DNA from: Geosiphon pyriformis
Taxonomy: Eukaryota > Glomeromycota > Glomeromycetes > Archaeosporales > Geosiphonaceae
Length of the DNA: 64,000 nt
Assembly: GCA_016748015.1 (NCBI GenBank)
Contig: JAAOMT010000523.1
Coordinates: 795,336 to 859,335 of the forward strand
Direction: 5' to 3'
Shown here one piece after another: positions 23,482 through 35,253 of this stretch. A model generated the notes under the pieces. The model worked only from the letters and a program-made list of their open reading frames with translations. It did no database searches and had not been told where the DNA came from. The translations under genes and the position numbers were made by a program. How positions within the stretch are numbered: position 1 is the first letter of the stretch; each line of letters begins with the position of its first letter.

Positions 23482-24182
23482 GCATCCTAAATAAGTAGTG
23501 ACTGCTTTATTTTCTCCTTGTTTGATAGTGATGAAAGTATTTGCTAGCCGATTAATACTATTATTATTGCTGAAATATTGTAGAAATACAAGCTTGAATG
23601 CATTGAAATCCTGGAGTTTGTTAACCAAGCTTTAATACTATGAATTGGCAGTATTTTGGAAAAAATAGAGAATGGCCTGCATGGCTCTGGTGTTATTCCA
23701 CCTGTTGGCTGCAATGGTTTTTTTCACATTATTTAACCACACTTGGGTGTTGTCCTCTTTGCTGGTGAATTTTTCAAGTTTGGCAATAGGAGCATATGCC
23801 ATTGGCACTATGATTTGTTGTTGTGGTGGTTGTTAAAGTTGTTGTTGCAGTGGTAGAAGCGGCTGTTGTTGGATCAGTTCAATAATTGGTTCAATTGGTG
23901 ATTGATTGATGATGATTAGAGATAAGTTTTGCTGATTAATTGTTTTAGGGTTTCAATTATCCTAATTTTGTTGTGTTTGAAAATTCAGAGTTTCAATTTC
24001 CGGGTTTTCAGTGATCAGGTTCCGGTAAGTAAATTCTTGATCTTTAGATTCTTCTTCTTCTTCCTCTTCTGATTCCGTTATCTCCCAGGGACTTGTGTTT
24101 CCAAAATCTGGTTGAGGTGGTGGTGATCGGAATTCTGATGGTGTTGGCAATTGTGATTTAAATCCTTCAAAATAATTGCCAT
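23482..24182 (-). pseudogene. A2 gag capsid N-terminal part
   Basis: Continues A2 gag: EAVTTYLG at 23482-23510, FSNNNSINRLANTF, then upstream to the Pro/Glu-rich N-terminal stretch (open 23962-24279: FKSQLPTPSEF, PQPDFGNTSPWEITESEEEEEE). The upstream border is the A3 insertion at 24183, with CCAT at 24179-24182. Confidence 0.78.
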
Positions 24183-24552
24183 TGCTACTCATAAAAAGAA
24201 AACAGATAGAAAGAAAATAATAAACCAATAAGCAAATAGTAGTTAGCACGTGAGCACATTGCTTAGCAATGGAGAGCAATAACAGAAATCACAGCACATT
24301 GCTCAAGAATGTGAGCAATCTCATAGAACATTAATTATGTATATATAGTGGTAACATTAGAAGTAGAAAAAGCAGAATCCTTCTATTAGAAACCTCTCAA
24401 TTTAGATTTTATCTAAGCAACTTCCATTCACAAATATTAATAAAATAATTATTCACTATTTCAATCCACTCTCCACTATCAACACTTCATGTTGATAGTA
24501 ATTGATACTTAATCACACTGGAACAATAACTCTTGATCATGGCTATTAATGG
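24183..24552 (+). repeat. Partial family-A LTR (type I) at A3 left border
   Basis: Begins TGCTACTCATAAAAAG and follows the type I LTR through the palindrome array, TATA-like run and repeat region to ctattaatgg, where a new LTR start (TATTACTCATAG) takes over. The missing 3' part is not found elsewhere in the window. Confidence 0.8.
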
Positions 24553-25393
24553 TATTACTCATAGAATATAGGAAATATATTAGCATATGAAATAGCCAAT
24601 CAGAGATAATTGTAGTAAATGTGGAATTTCAAGATTCTCTGTATGAGGAATCACAAAATTCCAGAATTCCAGGATTCTTCTCAAAAAGAATTGCAGGATT
24701 CTAGGAATTCCAAGATTCCTGAGGTGAAGAATTGAGGAATTGAGGAATCTCAATTATGTATATATATAGTAGTAATGTTAGAAGTAGAAAAAGAAAATCT
24801 TTAGTGAGAAGACCTCTCCATTTAGATTTTATCTGAACAACTTTCCAAATCACAAATACCAATAAATAATTATTTACTATCTTAACCCACTCTCTGCTAT
24901 TAACACTTCATGTTAAAAATAATTGATACTTAACTACACTGAAATAATAGCTCTTGATTATGGCTATTGATGGAATACTAACTTGCAATTGCTTTGTTAT
25001 TTTCTTTATTTTCTTTATTTTCTTTATTTTCTTTTATTTCTTTTGTTATTTCTTTGGTTTTACTAAAATTGATTAATGATTAAGCACTGAGATACAGACA
25101 TCATAGAGATTGGTAAAAGATCCATGAAACAAGGGTAAAACACTTATAGATTTGAGGATAGTTTACCAGGAGGATTACCAGCCACCATGCTGAGAAAGAA
25201 ATTTGACAAAACTGCAGTTTCGGGAAGCTACAGATAAAACCATCAATTAAATTTCTATCCATTATACAAAGGATTCAACTCTAAAATCTTTAGATACAAT
25301 CAACATACTAAGGTTACCAGCTTTATTAAGATATTGAGCACCAAGTTATGGATTTGTTATTTAATTTAAGACCCCAAATAATCATCTATAACA
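24553..25393 (+). repeat. A3 5' LTR (type II)
   Basis: 841 bp from TATTACTCATAG to ATCTATAACA. U3 contains GGAATTCC-type palindromes (24625-24745), a TATA-like tatgtatatatata near 24757-24770, and pyrimidine-rich U5 sequence (24990-25040). Followed directly by the primer-binding site. Confidence 0.85.
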
Positions 25394-25412
25394 TTTGGTG
25401 CTTTCTGTGAGG
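25394..25412 (+). promoter_or_regulatory. Primer-binding site of A3
   Basis: TTTGGTGCTTTCTGTGAGG directly after the LTR end ATAACA. The TGG start fits pairing with a tRNA 3' CCA. A2 (about 35236-35253) and A4 (about 47005-47022) have the nearly identical TTTGGTGCTTCCTGTRA in reverse. Which tRNA is used cannot be told by eye. Confidence 0.65.
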
Positions 25413-25413
25413 T

Positions 25414-26395
25414 ATAATCCTATAGAAAACTAGTACCAACAATTAATCAACAGTGGCAGAATCAAAAAATATAGAAGCAAACCATTTTGGATTTGTGAAA
25501 TTCTTATTTCAACACTACTGTCAACACTTGGGATTAAATTACAATCATATATTAGTAGAATTAGCCTTCAATTTCTATGTCAATGAGAAAATTGCCTATT
25601 TGTTAAAAACATCAGTAAACACTGAATCAGTGAGAGAAACTTTCTACCACAAATTAATACAAAACACCAGCTTATTAACAAATCATAATTTTGCATCCAT
25701 CATCACTGAGATTAACAAAGAAATTGAACATCACACACAACAAAAATACCCAATGATCTACTCAAGTAAAAGCAAAGGAAAACTATAAACACCAGCAGTA
25801 ACATCTCAATGGATCCAACCACCTACTTGGAAGAAACACAGAGTTGAATCACCCACAAATCCATTATATTATTATACTCTGGAAAGCACCATTCATATCA
25901 TATTACCAAACATGTCCACATTAAATGCAACATCAACATTTGGATGATTCCCATTCCAAAATAAACAAAGAAAAACAGAATTACTAGGCCCATATGGTGA
26001 ATATTTCAAAGGATTTCAATCGCAAACACCAATGCCATCAGGAATCTAATTACCACCATCTCCACCAGATTTTGGGATAGCCAATCCATGAGAAACATCA
26101 GAATTGGAAGAAGAAAAAGAATCTGAGGATCAAGAATTTACTTACCAGAATCCGATTCCAGAAAACCCGGAAGTTGAAACTCCAAATGTTCAAACTCTGG
26201 AAAATTCAAATCAAGAAAATCCAGAAATCAAGACTCTAAATATTCAAACACTAAAGAATCAGAATATTCTAAACTCTGATTTAATCAATCAACCGAACCT
26301 ACTTCCAAATATCATTATAAATCAACCACCAATTGAACCGATTATTGAACCAATTCAACTGCAGCCACTTCAACTGCCCCAACAATTACAATAGC
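25414..26395 (+). pseudogene. A3 pre-gag segment
   Basis: About 330 codons between the primer-binding site and the capsid. An N-terminal block (25453-25788) has a helical look (FVKFLFQHYCQHLGL) and is conserved in A2 and A4; then Ser/Pro-rich, Asp/Glu-rich (26104 on) and Pro/Gln-rich parts. In A2, A3 and A4 the frame opens with GTGGC(A)(A/G)AATC and no in-frame ATG lies upstream after the binding site, so the start is unclear. No known domain. Confidence 0.6.
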
Positions 26396-26424
26396 TGCTT
26401 CTACTGCCACAACAATACATTGTA

Positions 26425-27350
26425 GTGCCAATAGCATATGCTTCTATTGCCAAAATCAAAAAATTCACTGGCGAAGAGGACGATGCCTAAGTATGGCTAA
26501 ATAATGTGAAAAAAACCATTGCAGCCAATAGATGGAATAATGCCAAAGCCATGCAGGCCATTTTCTATTTTCTCCAGGATACCACCAACTCATGATATCA
26601 AAGCTTGACTAACAAACTCCAGGATTTTAATGCATTCAAGCTTGCATTCCTACAATACTTCAGCAATAATAATAGTATTAATTGACTAGCAAACACTTTC
26701 ACTATTATCAAACAAGGAGAAAATGAAGCAGTCACTACTTACCTAGGATGCTTCTACAGAAATCTGCGCCAAATTCAAGCAATCCAGACTGATTATTTTA
26801 CAGTGCCACAAATTCTAAACCAATTTATTAGAGGTCTGCACAATAGCATCCTCCAATGTGCACGTCTAATGCATCCAGCAGATCTTCAAGCTGCAGTTAT
26901 CAATGCCAGAGATTTTGAAGCAGCTGAACTCAAAGCTAACCATGCCCAAGCCATCAATCTAGTAATAAACGGATCATTTGAATTGGATTCTAAGTTGAAA
27001 CAATTCAGTAATTCCATCAACCAAAAATTAGAGGAATATTTAGCTAACAATCAGGCAATCTATCAACCTCCACAACAATGCAATAATCAAGGAAACACCA
27101 ATTGTTTCCAGAATCAGTCGCACCTATTATTCTTGACCAATCAGCAGTGGCAGCAGAAGACACGTGTTTGCTACTACTGTGGTAAACAAGGGCATTTAAG
27201 GGTTGACTGTAGATTAAAAATAGATAACCAACAATTGGGAAATCAATATCAAAACTCTGATTACTGGTTTCTGACTCCAAATTACCAATCCAACTCAGCA
27301 CCATATCAACTGATTTATCTGTCAATGATACAACAGCCAATATATTAACC
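26425..27350 (+). pseudogene. A3 gag (capsid, zinc knuckle)
   Basis: Retrotransposon gag-type capsid: KKFTGEEDDA, then VPQILNQFIRGLHNSILQ, then an intact CCHC knuckle CYYCGKQGHLRVDC at 27169-27210. Open from 26803 to 27348. Stops upstream at 26489, 26593 and 26682 fall where relatives read Gln, Trp and Arg/Trp. The sequence after the knuckle is Gln/Tyr-rich. Confidence 0.82.
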
Positions 27351-27559
27351 ACCTGTATATCAACCTCTAGTCTATCAATCACAGCCACCAGTAATGTATT
27401 AACCACTACAGCCACAAATAATTTATCAGGCACCCACAGTTCAAATACTGTCATCCAACTCAGCTCAAAAGACATCAGAAAACCCCAAATCCAGAGTAAC
27501 TCAAAACTGGAGATTGGTGATGGTGGTTCACCAACCAATTCTCAGTTCATCAAATCAAC

Positions 27560-28240
27560 CATCAGAATCACACCAGCAGAGTTTAGGATCTGAGTATAAC
27601 CAAAACCTGAGTTCCCAGAACTACTTAAGTCTTCTGGTTAGTCCAGAAGATACTGCATCTAGCACATAGGAAACCAACCAAAGGACGCTTACCAATAACA
27701 TTCTACCCACAACTATCTCCTATAACAAATTGTTAGCCATAATCTTCCCATTTGAACTTGAAGAACCATCAGTAACCCCTCTATTTAGTGGAGCCACCCT
27801 TGAAGAGAAACCCATTACTGTCATGTACATGGATGCCAAAGTTGATGATCAGTCCATCAAATTGATATTAGATAGTAGATCAGCTAGCAGCATCATCACA
27901 AAACAACTCATGGACCAATTAGGCCATTGAGTTAATCGAGCTGCCAGTGCATGCATTATCACAGCTAATGGAGCCACCAAAACTCCAATTGGCGAAATTA
28001 ACAATTTACTGATTGAAATCAATGGCATCATCATGCCTATCAAAGTTCTCGTGATAAAAGCAACACAATATCAAGCATTCATTGGCAACAACTGGTTGTC
28101 CAAAACCAATGCTGTACTTAACTGGATGACTCAAAAACTGACTTTCAATCAGAACGGTCAACACATGCGAGTACCAGCCACATGTGACCACTTCAAGACA
28201 ACCAACCCAACAACACCCCTAATTGAGTTTGAAGAGGAGA
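27560..28240 (+). pseudogene. A3 protease region
   Basis: Retropepsin-like: FELEEPSVTPLFSGATLEEK, then LILDSRSASSIITKQ, in which the DSG triad is changed to DSR, so the catalytic loop is damaged. Stop after MDQLGH at 27928-27930. Second half open (28033-28365), including NNWLSKTNAVLNW. Confidence 0.78.
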
Positions 28241-28499
28241 AAAAAAAACTTATCTGGGAAGCCTACCAAGTTTCGTGGACTGACAAAGACCACAACAAAC
28301 TACTGCCAATACTATTGTGGAATGACCAAGGAAAAGAGAAACAAAAAAAAACCAAACTTACCTAGGACATCAACAACAACTGAAAAACCAACAAAAATCA
28401 AGAAGAAGTAATAAATTGGGAGTGGGAAGAGAATAAAAATGAGAAAGGGAAGAGAAAGGCAAAAAAAGAAGAATCAACATCCACAGACACCTATACCAC

Positions 28500-29330
28500 T
28501 TATACTCACCCATCACTACAACCAACCAACTATCATTGACCAAAGCTTATATGCGTTGATTGTGACAAGAAACTGTCATCAATGGGTGCATGCTGTGGCA
28601 ACAACAAAGAATACCCAACCACAACTAAATTCTATTGTCACCCATGCGTTGTAGAACATTTTGGACAACCAAAAAGGTAAGAAAAATGGGACAACCAACC
28701 TTGTTTCACTTGTGAAGAAACTCTTTTAAATGAAGGAATGTGGAACAACATTCCAGAGTAAGGAGAAACATGTGACAAATTGTGTTAATATACAATTCTA
28801 ATTAGTGATTGGGTTAGGAAAAGAACACCAATAGAAACTGCTTGGAGAAGAGCAGTGAGACATCTAGACAGTTGTCCACACAATGATGACAAGATTTGGC
28901 AAATGGCACTTGCAAAAATAGAAAGAGTAACATCCAAAGAAATCAAAAAGATCAAAAACAACCTACTGGAACCTATAAAACTTAACTGAAATGAAAAACC
29001 AGCCATAAATTTTCTGGAACCAGAAGAATTTAATTAACACTATCAAACTTTGGCACCTACAAGAGAAAAACAGAAAGAGTGTTTAGCACAGTTAAACATT
29101 TGACTATGTGACCACTGTTTGATTCCATGTGATTTTCAATATTGTAATAAGTGTGACCTCATTTACAATCTACCACTGTGCATGATCTACACAATTCCAG
29201 AGGAAGAAGAACCAATCAGCAGCTGCACATTGGAATTGGAATCAATGTTCAATCCTGATTCAAACTCCAATAATAATGACAACAAAAACATCGGTTCCAG
29301 TTCCATTCAAAATAACAACAACAATGGCGA
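28500..29330 (+). pseudogene. A3 Cys-rich module
   Basis: CVDCDKKLSSMGACCGNN, FYCHPCVVEHFG, PCFTCEETLLN, then the helical stretch (ARKIERVTSKEIKKIKNN), then LCDHCLIPCDFQYCNKCDLIY (29104-29166) and an Asn/Asp/Ser-rich linker. Same Cys spacing as A2. Stops at 28678, 28759, 28786 and 29035 interrupt it. Confidence 0.62.
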
Positions 29331-29442
29331 CAATTAGAACTCAGATTCAAACTCCGATTCAAACTACAAACAATATATCGCACTTTCTGACCTTACCAAG
29401 GAATAAGAACTTAGATGGTTTAGCAATAATGATGAAGATATC

Positions 29443-29900
29443 ATGTCAGAACATATACATAATACTGATGCAGGGTTTGATCTGAGATATCCAAGAAAAG
29501 ATGCCATAAAATTGGAATCCTATTCACGTATTTGCATTGATCTCAAAATAGCTCTAGAAATTTCAGCAACAATCATGGTCCAATTAGCATCTAGGAATAG
29601 TTTAGTGAAAAAAGGAATCAACATTAGAAGAGGAATAATTGATGTAGAATATATAGGAAATATCATCACCATGCTACAAAACGACTCAGAAAAGACCTAT
29701 ATTATAGAACCAAATAAAAAAATAGCACAGGCAATATTTTTACCTCTGGTAAAGATAGCTCAGTTAGTTTTAGTAAGAAAAAGAGAAAAATTAGGTATAA
29801 CAGCAAGAGGGATACAGGGATTTGGATCAACAGATAGAATAGATATACCAGTTAATATGGCAGAAGAAAAAATTGTTGACAAAGAAGAAATTATCTCAAC
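29443..29900 (+). pseudogene. A3 dUTPase domain (best motif set)
   Basis: All five trimeric dUTPase motifs are visible in one open frame of 236 codons (29443-30153): AGFDLRYP, ASRNSLVKKGI, RGIIDVEYIGNI (with the catalytic Asp), KIAQAIFLPLV and RGIQGFGSTDRI (Gly-rich motif 5 intact). Length from motif 1 to 5, about 130 residues, fits the family. The frame runs on into the beta domain, so it would be made as part of the polyprotein. Motif 2 has Asn for the usual Ser/Gly context, so activity is uncertain. Confidence 0.85.
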
Positions 29901-29929
29901 TCATCAAACAATTTCCATTCTGCCATATG

Positions 29930-31210
29930 ACCAGTATATGTTAGCCATAAAAAGAGAAGTAAGGGATCAAGCTCAACTGTTTGAAGCAAAAGCCACTATT
30001 TGTGAATTAGGGAGGATTGGACTTACTAATCTCTACATATCAGCCAAAAGCCCCAAAAACATCAAAATTCCCATTTACAACACAACTGAAAGTGTTATTG
30101 AAATACCAAAGAGAACTATTATTGGATATTTGACTACTAAAGTTGAGGATTAACCACCAAATCACATTCCAGATTTTCCACAGCTTTGTGGATATATAGA
30201 CATTACATCACAAACCATCTATGGACGAAGTAAATGTTATCTGCTCCAACCAGAACAATTGAAACAGATAAACATGGAGAATCTAGATCCACTTTAACAG
30301 ATGCAACTCAAGATGTTACTCAACAATTTCAATAACATCTTTGCTAGTAAAAATGAATTTGGCCAAACCAATATCATCTAACATCAGATCAAGACTGGAG
30401 ATGCAATGTCAATTAAACAAAGAGCATACAGAGTATTACCAGCTAGCCATGAGATCATTTGTTAAGAAATCAACCAGATGCTTGACAATGGGCTAATTCA
30501 GTCATCAATAAGTCCATGGTTGTTACCAGTAGTACTAGTTTGTAAGAAGAATGGAAAAATCTATTTTTGTGTAGACTATCGGAAACTAAATAGAGTAACA
30601 AAAGATGATAGCTATCCAATACCAAAGATCCAAAAACTATTTGATGCTTTTGGAGGAAATAAATAGTTCTCAACACTAAACTTAGATAATAGTTACTGGC
30701 AAGTAGCCATGGATCCAGCCAACAAAGAAAAAACAGCATTCACCACAAAAGAAGGAAATTTTGAGTTTGAAGTCATGCCATTTGGCTTGATGAATGCTCC
30801 AGCAACATTTCAATGGCTCATAAAAATTGTTTATACTGGATTACTATGGAAATCAGTAGTTGTATACTTGGATGATACCAATGTATTTTCAAAAACATTC
30901 AATGATCATTTGCATCATCTCCAACAAGTATTCAAAAGATTAAGAAGAGCTAGATTGAAATTAAATGCAACCAAATGTTTCTTTGGAAAAACTGAACTCA
31001 AGTTTTTGGGACATGTGGTAAGCAAAGACGGAATCAAAACAGATTCAGACAAGATTAAAGTAGTTAAAAACTTTCCAGTACCAACCAACTTGCCAGAACT
31101 AAGGGCATTTTTGGGATTTATAGGCTACTATTGCTGCTTCATCAAGGACTTTTCTAAACTGGTTCAGCTATTTCACTATCTACAAACCAAGAATGTGAAG
31201 TATGAATGAA
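29930..31210 (+). pseudogene. A3 beta domain and reverse transcriptase
   Basis: Beta domain 29940-30150. RT from about 30240: KQRAYRVLPAS, then a TAG at 30664-30666 for TGG (GGNK*FSTLNLDN), EVMPFGLMNAPATFQ, catalytic YLDDTNVFSKTF intact near 30868-30900, KFLGHVVSKDGIKTD, and LRAFLGFIGYYCCFIKDFSK. The second half is open for 166 codons (30709-31209). Confidence 0.85.
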
Positions 31211-31660
31211 CTGAAGCCCAACAAAAAGCATTCAACACATTAAGAAAAAAGCTTATCCAAGCTCCAGTATTGATGTATCCAGATTACAACAAACCATTCA
31301 TTATTAGTACTGATGCATCAGGTCAAGCATTGGGAGCAGTACTATCACAGAAAAGACCTGATAGAAGAGAGCATCTAATAGTTTATGCCAGTAGAAGTTT
31401 AAGTCCAGCTAAAAAGAACTATAAAACCTCAGCACTAAAACACTTAGCAATTTATTGGGCTGTCATCAAATGGAGAGAATACTTGAGCCAAAAGTTTGAA
31501 ATATATATGGATCACAAAGAATTGACTTCAATTCAGAAACAAGAATTTGCAGATGATTGTCATGTCAGGTGAAAAATAGAACTTTCACCATTCAATTATA
31601 CAATACATTATAAAAAAGAAAAAGACAATGAAAATGCTGACAGATTGTTGTGAATAAGAC
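31211..31660 (+). pseudogene. A3 RNase H
   Basis: FIISTDASGQALGAVLSQK (catalytic Asp kept) and SRSLSPAKKNY, then EIYMDHKELTSIQKQ. Open 31270-31572. A TGA at 31207-31209 replaces Trp (YEWTEA), and another TGA occurs at 31570-31572. Confidence 0.82.
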
Positions 31661-31679
31661 AAATCTAAAAACATTTCAA

Positions 31680-32960
31680 CTCAAAAATATATAACAAAAG
31701 ATGAACACACAAAAATACCAACAACTCCAGCATTATATAAATACTCAATCGTTCAAGGAGAAATTATCTCAAAAAGAACAAAACAACATAAAACAGCAAT
31801 CAAAATATTTCATCAATTATTAAAATATACTTTACCAGAAAAACAGAAGAAATCCAGACCAACCAAACAGAGTAATTACAGAATCAGAAAAAGAAACAAT
31901 ATTGTTTAACATGCACTCAAATCCAACAGCAGAATATTTTCATAAAGAAGCAATCATACAAAGAACCAAAAAAAGATACTATTGGCCATCAATGTATCCA
32001 GACATCATTCAATATGTTCAAAATTGTGATGCTTGTTAGAGAAGAGAAAGAACAAAACCCAGTGAACCATTAAAACCAATCAAAGTGGAACAATTATTTG
32101 ATTGAATTGAAATTGATCTAGTTGAACCATTAACAATTATTAGCAGAGGCAAGATATATTGCAGTAGCCATAAACTATTTCATTAAATGGCCAGAAGCAA
32201 AAGCCATTCAAAGAGCAGATGCAGAATCTGTTGCCGAATTCGTTCATCAAGATTTGATCTGTCAATATGGATGTCCAAAAGAACTACTATCAGATCAAGA
32301 AACTCATTTTGTGAATAGAATATTAACAGAATTAAGTCAAAGATTTGGGATAAAAAAACCATTATCATCACCATATTATCCACAAACCAATGGACTAGTT
32401 GAAAGATTCAATAAAATATTGTGTGAAGCAATTGCCAAAATCAGTCAAAAAAACCAAGACAAATAGGATTTGTTTATACCATCAGTATTATTTGCTTATC
32501 GAACAATGAGACAAGATACTACACAAGCAACATCATTCAAATTAGTATATGGTAGGACAGCAACATTACCAGTTAAAATAGAGGTTAACACATATCCAAC
32601 TGAACCAATAACAAAAGCTAATTTCCAAGAAACATTGTTAAAAAAAACATATGACTTAATAGAAACACTAGAAAACAGATAACAAAAAGCAGTTGATAAT
32701 ATCCAAAAGTCTTAAAAAAAACCAAAAAAATGACATAATAACCAATTACCAGATAAACCAGTTGAATTCAAGATTGGAGACAAAGTACTTTTATATTATA
32801 TCAAAGCAGAAAAACAATGAAGTGAAAAATTCGACTCCAAATGAGACAAACCATTTCACATAGAAGAAATTCTTGGAAATAAAACTTATAAATTAAGATG
32901 GGACAACAAAATCTTAGCCAAAACAGCACATGGTGATCAACTAAAACCATATTACCAAAT
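31680..32960 (+). pseudogene. A3 integrase, broken
   Basis: Zinc-binding N domain (MHSNPTAEYFHKEA, NCDAC*RR), core with a shift near 32140 and open blocks 32254-32466 (CQYGCPKELLSDQETHFVNR, NGLVERFNK) and 32470-32682 (VLFAYRTMRQDTTQATSF), and C-terminal GPF-type region near 32835-32900. Stops at Trp positions (32464-32466) separate the blocks. Confidence 0.82.
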
Positions 32961-33079
32961 AGCATCATCATCTACCAATAATATTCTACAATTAGAAGTA
33001 CAACAAATACTAGTTCAACCAGATAAAATTCCACAAGATCTGGAACCAATCATAATTATTAGACCAAACATGTAAAATC

Positions 33080-33770
33080 AATCAATAAAAGAGTATATAA
33101 AGACACAGTATACATGACAAAAGCAACCAAAAAAAATGGAAATACCAGATTATATTCACATTATAGCTCAACAATTATTCTAAGCATTAAGTCAACAACT
33201 ATTAGACATGGAAATTATTGTTAACAACCAAACAATTTGCTATTAAAACACCAAAAGAAAGACAAAGAATACACCATATCAGTGAATACTAAAGAGTGAT
33301 AAAAACTGGTTAAATAACATAATAGAAAAAGTAAAAAACACTTTTGGGAAAATACCTATTATGGCACCAACAGAAGAACTTACAAAAAAAATTGGAAGCA
33401 ATAGAAAGAACAACTTCCAATATCATACTGTTACTACCAGTTAGGTCGAAAGTTGAATATTTAGGAGTTGTATATTGACAAATCCAAAAAAATATTTAAC
33501 CAAACCATAATACAGCAAATTAAAAAATTTATTGGAAAGAAGATGAACTCAACACTACATGTGAGAACAATTTATTGACTACACAACATATTTCAGAACT
33601 ATTCAGAAATACTGTTACATTTGAACATGGAAACCATAACCATTAACTAATGGAGAAAAATAAACAATGTACAAGTAGAAGACATGAAAAATAAAATCAA
33701 ACAAATAATACTAGAAAAAGAAGTATTAGAGCTAATTCAAAATGAAGATTTTGATGGAGCTCAATATTAA
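33080..33770 (+). pseudogene. A3 post-integrase ORF
   Basis: Heavily shifted copy of the extra ORF seen in A2 and A4; recognisable are MEIPDYIHIIAQQL near the start and the last residues FDGAQY just before the polypurine tract. Shared by all copies and placed where no standard pol domain is expected. Function unknown. Confidence 0.55.
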
Positions 33771-33784
33771 AAAGGAGGAGATAA
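33768..33784 (+). promoter_or_regulatory. Polypurine tract of A3
   Basis: AAAAAGGAGGAGATAA immediately before the LTR start TATTACTC. It would prime plus-strand DNA synthesis. The same tract, worn, precedes the other 3' LTRs: 49731-49745 in A1, reversed at 15612-15630 in A2 and 38636-38652 in A4. Confidence 0.75.
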
Positions 33785-34646
33785 TATTACTCATAAAAAG
33801 AAAACAGATAGAGAGAAAATAATAGATCAATAAGCAAATAGTAGTTAGTACATGAACACATTGCTCAGCAATAGAAAGTAATGACAGAAATCACAACACA
33901 TTGCTCAGCAATATGGAGCAATGTTAGAAAATTAGGGCACATTGCTCAAAAAATCATAACATATTACTAGAGAATGTAAACAATCTCATAGAACATCAAT
34001 TATGTATATATAGTGGTAATATTAGAAGTAGAAAAAGCAGAATCCTTCTATTAGAAACCTCTTAGTTTAGATTTCATTTAAGCAACTTCTATTCACAAAT
34101 ATTAATAAAATAATTATTTACCATTTCAATTCACTTTCTACTATCAACATAAAGTGTTGATAGTAATTGATACTTAACCACACTGGAACAATAGCTTTTG
34201 ATCATGTTTATTGACGGATATTAACTTGTATATTGCCTTGGCTCATTTCTTTATTTTCTTTTATTTTCTTTTATTTTCTTTTCTTAATTTTTATTGTTGT
34301 ATACTAACTGATTAAGAATAAAAAAAGTGCTGAGTAATTGATGTCATAGATAGCCTGGTAAAAGACCCAGAAATAAGGATAAAATTATATATATATTAAC
34401 AGATAGCTTATCAGAAGGGCACAACTTCCAAAATAAACTGGCCACCAAGCTGAAGACAGAAATTGGGAACACAACTCACCAACCAACTACATCATTATTA
34501 AATCTCTGTTCATTATACAAAAGACTTCACACTAAAACCTTCAGATAAAACAACACTTTTAGATATTACCAACAACATTATATCAATTGAGCACCAAGTT
34601 ACAAGTTTGTTATTTGCTTTGAGACCCCAAATAATCACTTGTAATA
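33785..34646 (+). repeat. A3 3' LTR (type I)
   Basis: 862 bp from TATTACTCATAAAAAG to CACTTGTAATA. Palindrome array at 33855-33970, TATA-like tatatata at about 34005-34012 as core promoter, pyrimidine-rich stretch 34245-34290, U5 to the end. Differs from the A3 5' LTR in the whole U3 array but matches it downstream. Confidence 0.87.
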
Positions 34647-34650
34647 CCAT

Positions 34651-35253
34651 AGGTTCCTATTAATTCTGCTTTTTTTTGTTTACTTTGAAATAGTAACTGT
34701 CCAAATGTTGATGTCATGTGTGATGTGGATGCATCTGCTAATGAAATATTGATGGTACTTCTAGGTATATAGTGATATGATAGGTTTGTTGGTGATTTAA
34801 CTCTGGTTTTCTTCCAAGTAGGTGGTTGTATTTGTTTTGGTGTTACTGCTGGTGTTTGTAATCTTACTTTGCCTTTGTCTGCATAAGTGATGGAGAATTG
34901 TTGTTGTGTGTATCTTTTAATGGTTTGATTGATTTTCCTGATGATTGGTACAAAACTGTAGTTTCTTAGTAAGCTGGTGTGTTGAAATAATTCTGTATAG
35001 AAATTTTCTCTTGTGGATTCAATGTTAACTGTTCCTCCTAAGCAGTCTGTGATATTATCATTGACATAGAAGTTAAAGGCGGATTCTACTGGGAAGTGGT
35101 TATTGTTTAGCCCTAATTGTTGACTGTATTGTTAAAACAAGAATTTGGCAAATCCTAAATGGTTTGCTCCTATGTTTTCTGATTCTGCCACTTTTGGATA
35201 ATTGCTGTTAGTGCTAATTCTCTATAGAATTATATCTTACAGGAAGCACCAAA
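34651..35253 (-). pseudogene. A2 pre-gag segment (right of A3)
   Basis: Reads on the minus strand from the A2 primer-binding site (35236-35253) into the conserved N-terminal block (FLFQQYSQQLGLNNNH-like) and on to the MSSLNADASTSH region, then stops at the CCAT of A3. Continues at 24182. Same GTGGCAGAATC opening as A3. Confidence 0.72.

Larger units (their letters stand above)
24183..34646 (+). mobile_element. Ty3/gypsy element A3, nested in A2
   Basis: Family-A element in plus orientation bounded by exact CCAT duplications (24179-24182, 34647-34650). The 5' end is composite: a partial type I LTR (24183-24552) then a full type II LTR (24553-25393), while the 3' LTR (33785-34646) is type I. 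This suggests a second element landed in the first LTR, followed by recombination that removed the duplicate middle. The most complete copy for seeing all domains, but still broken by stops. Confidence 0.82.

Noticed and set aside
29443-29900. dUTPase as evidence of an integrated animal retrovirus or large DNA virus
   Set aside because: The surrounding domain order, gag knuckle, integrase and LTRs are those of Ty3/gypsy, and there is no envelope gene.
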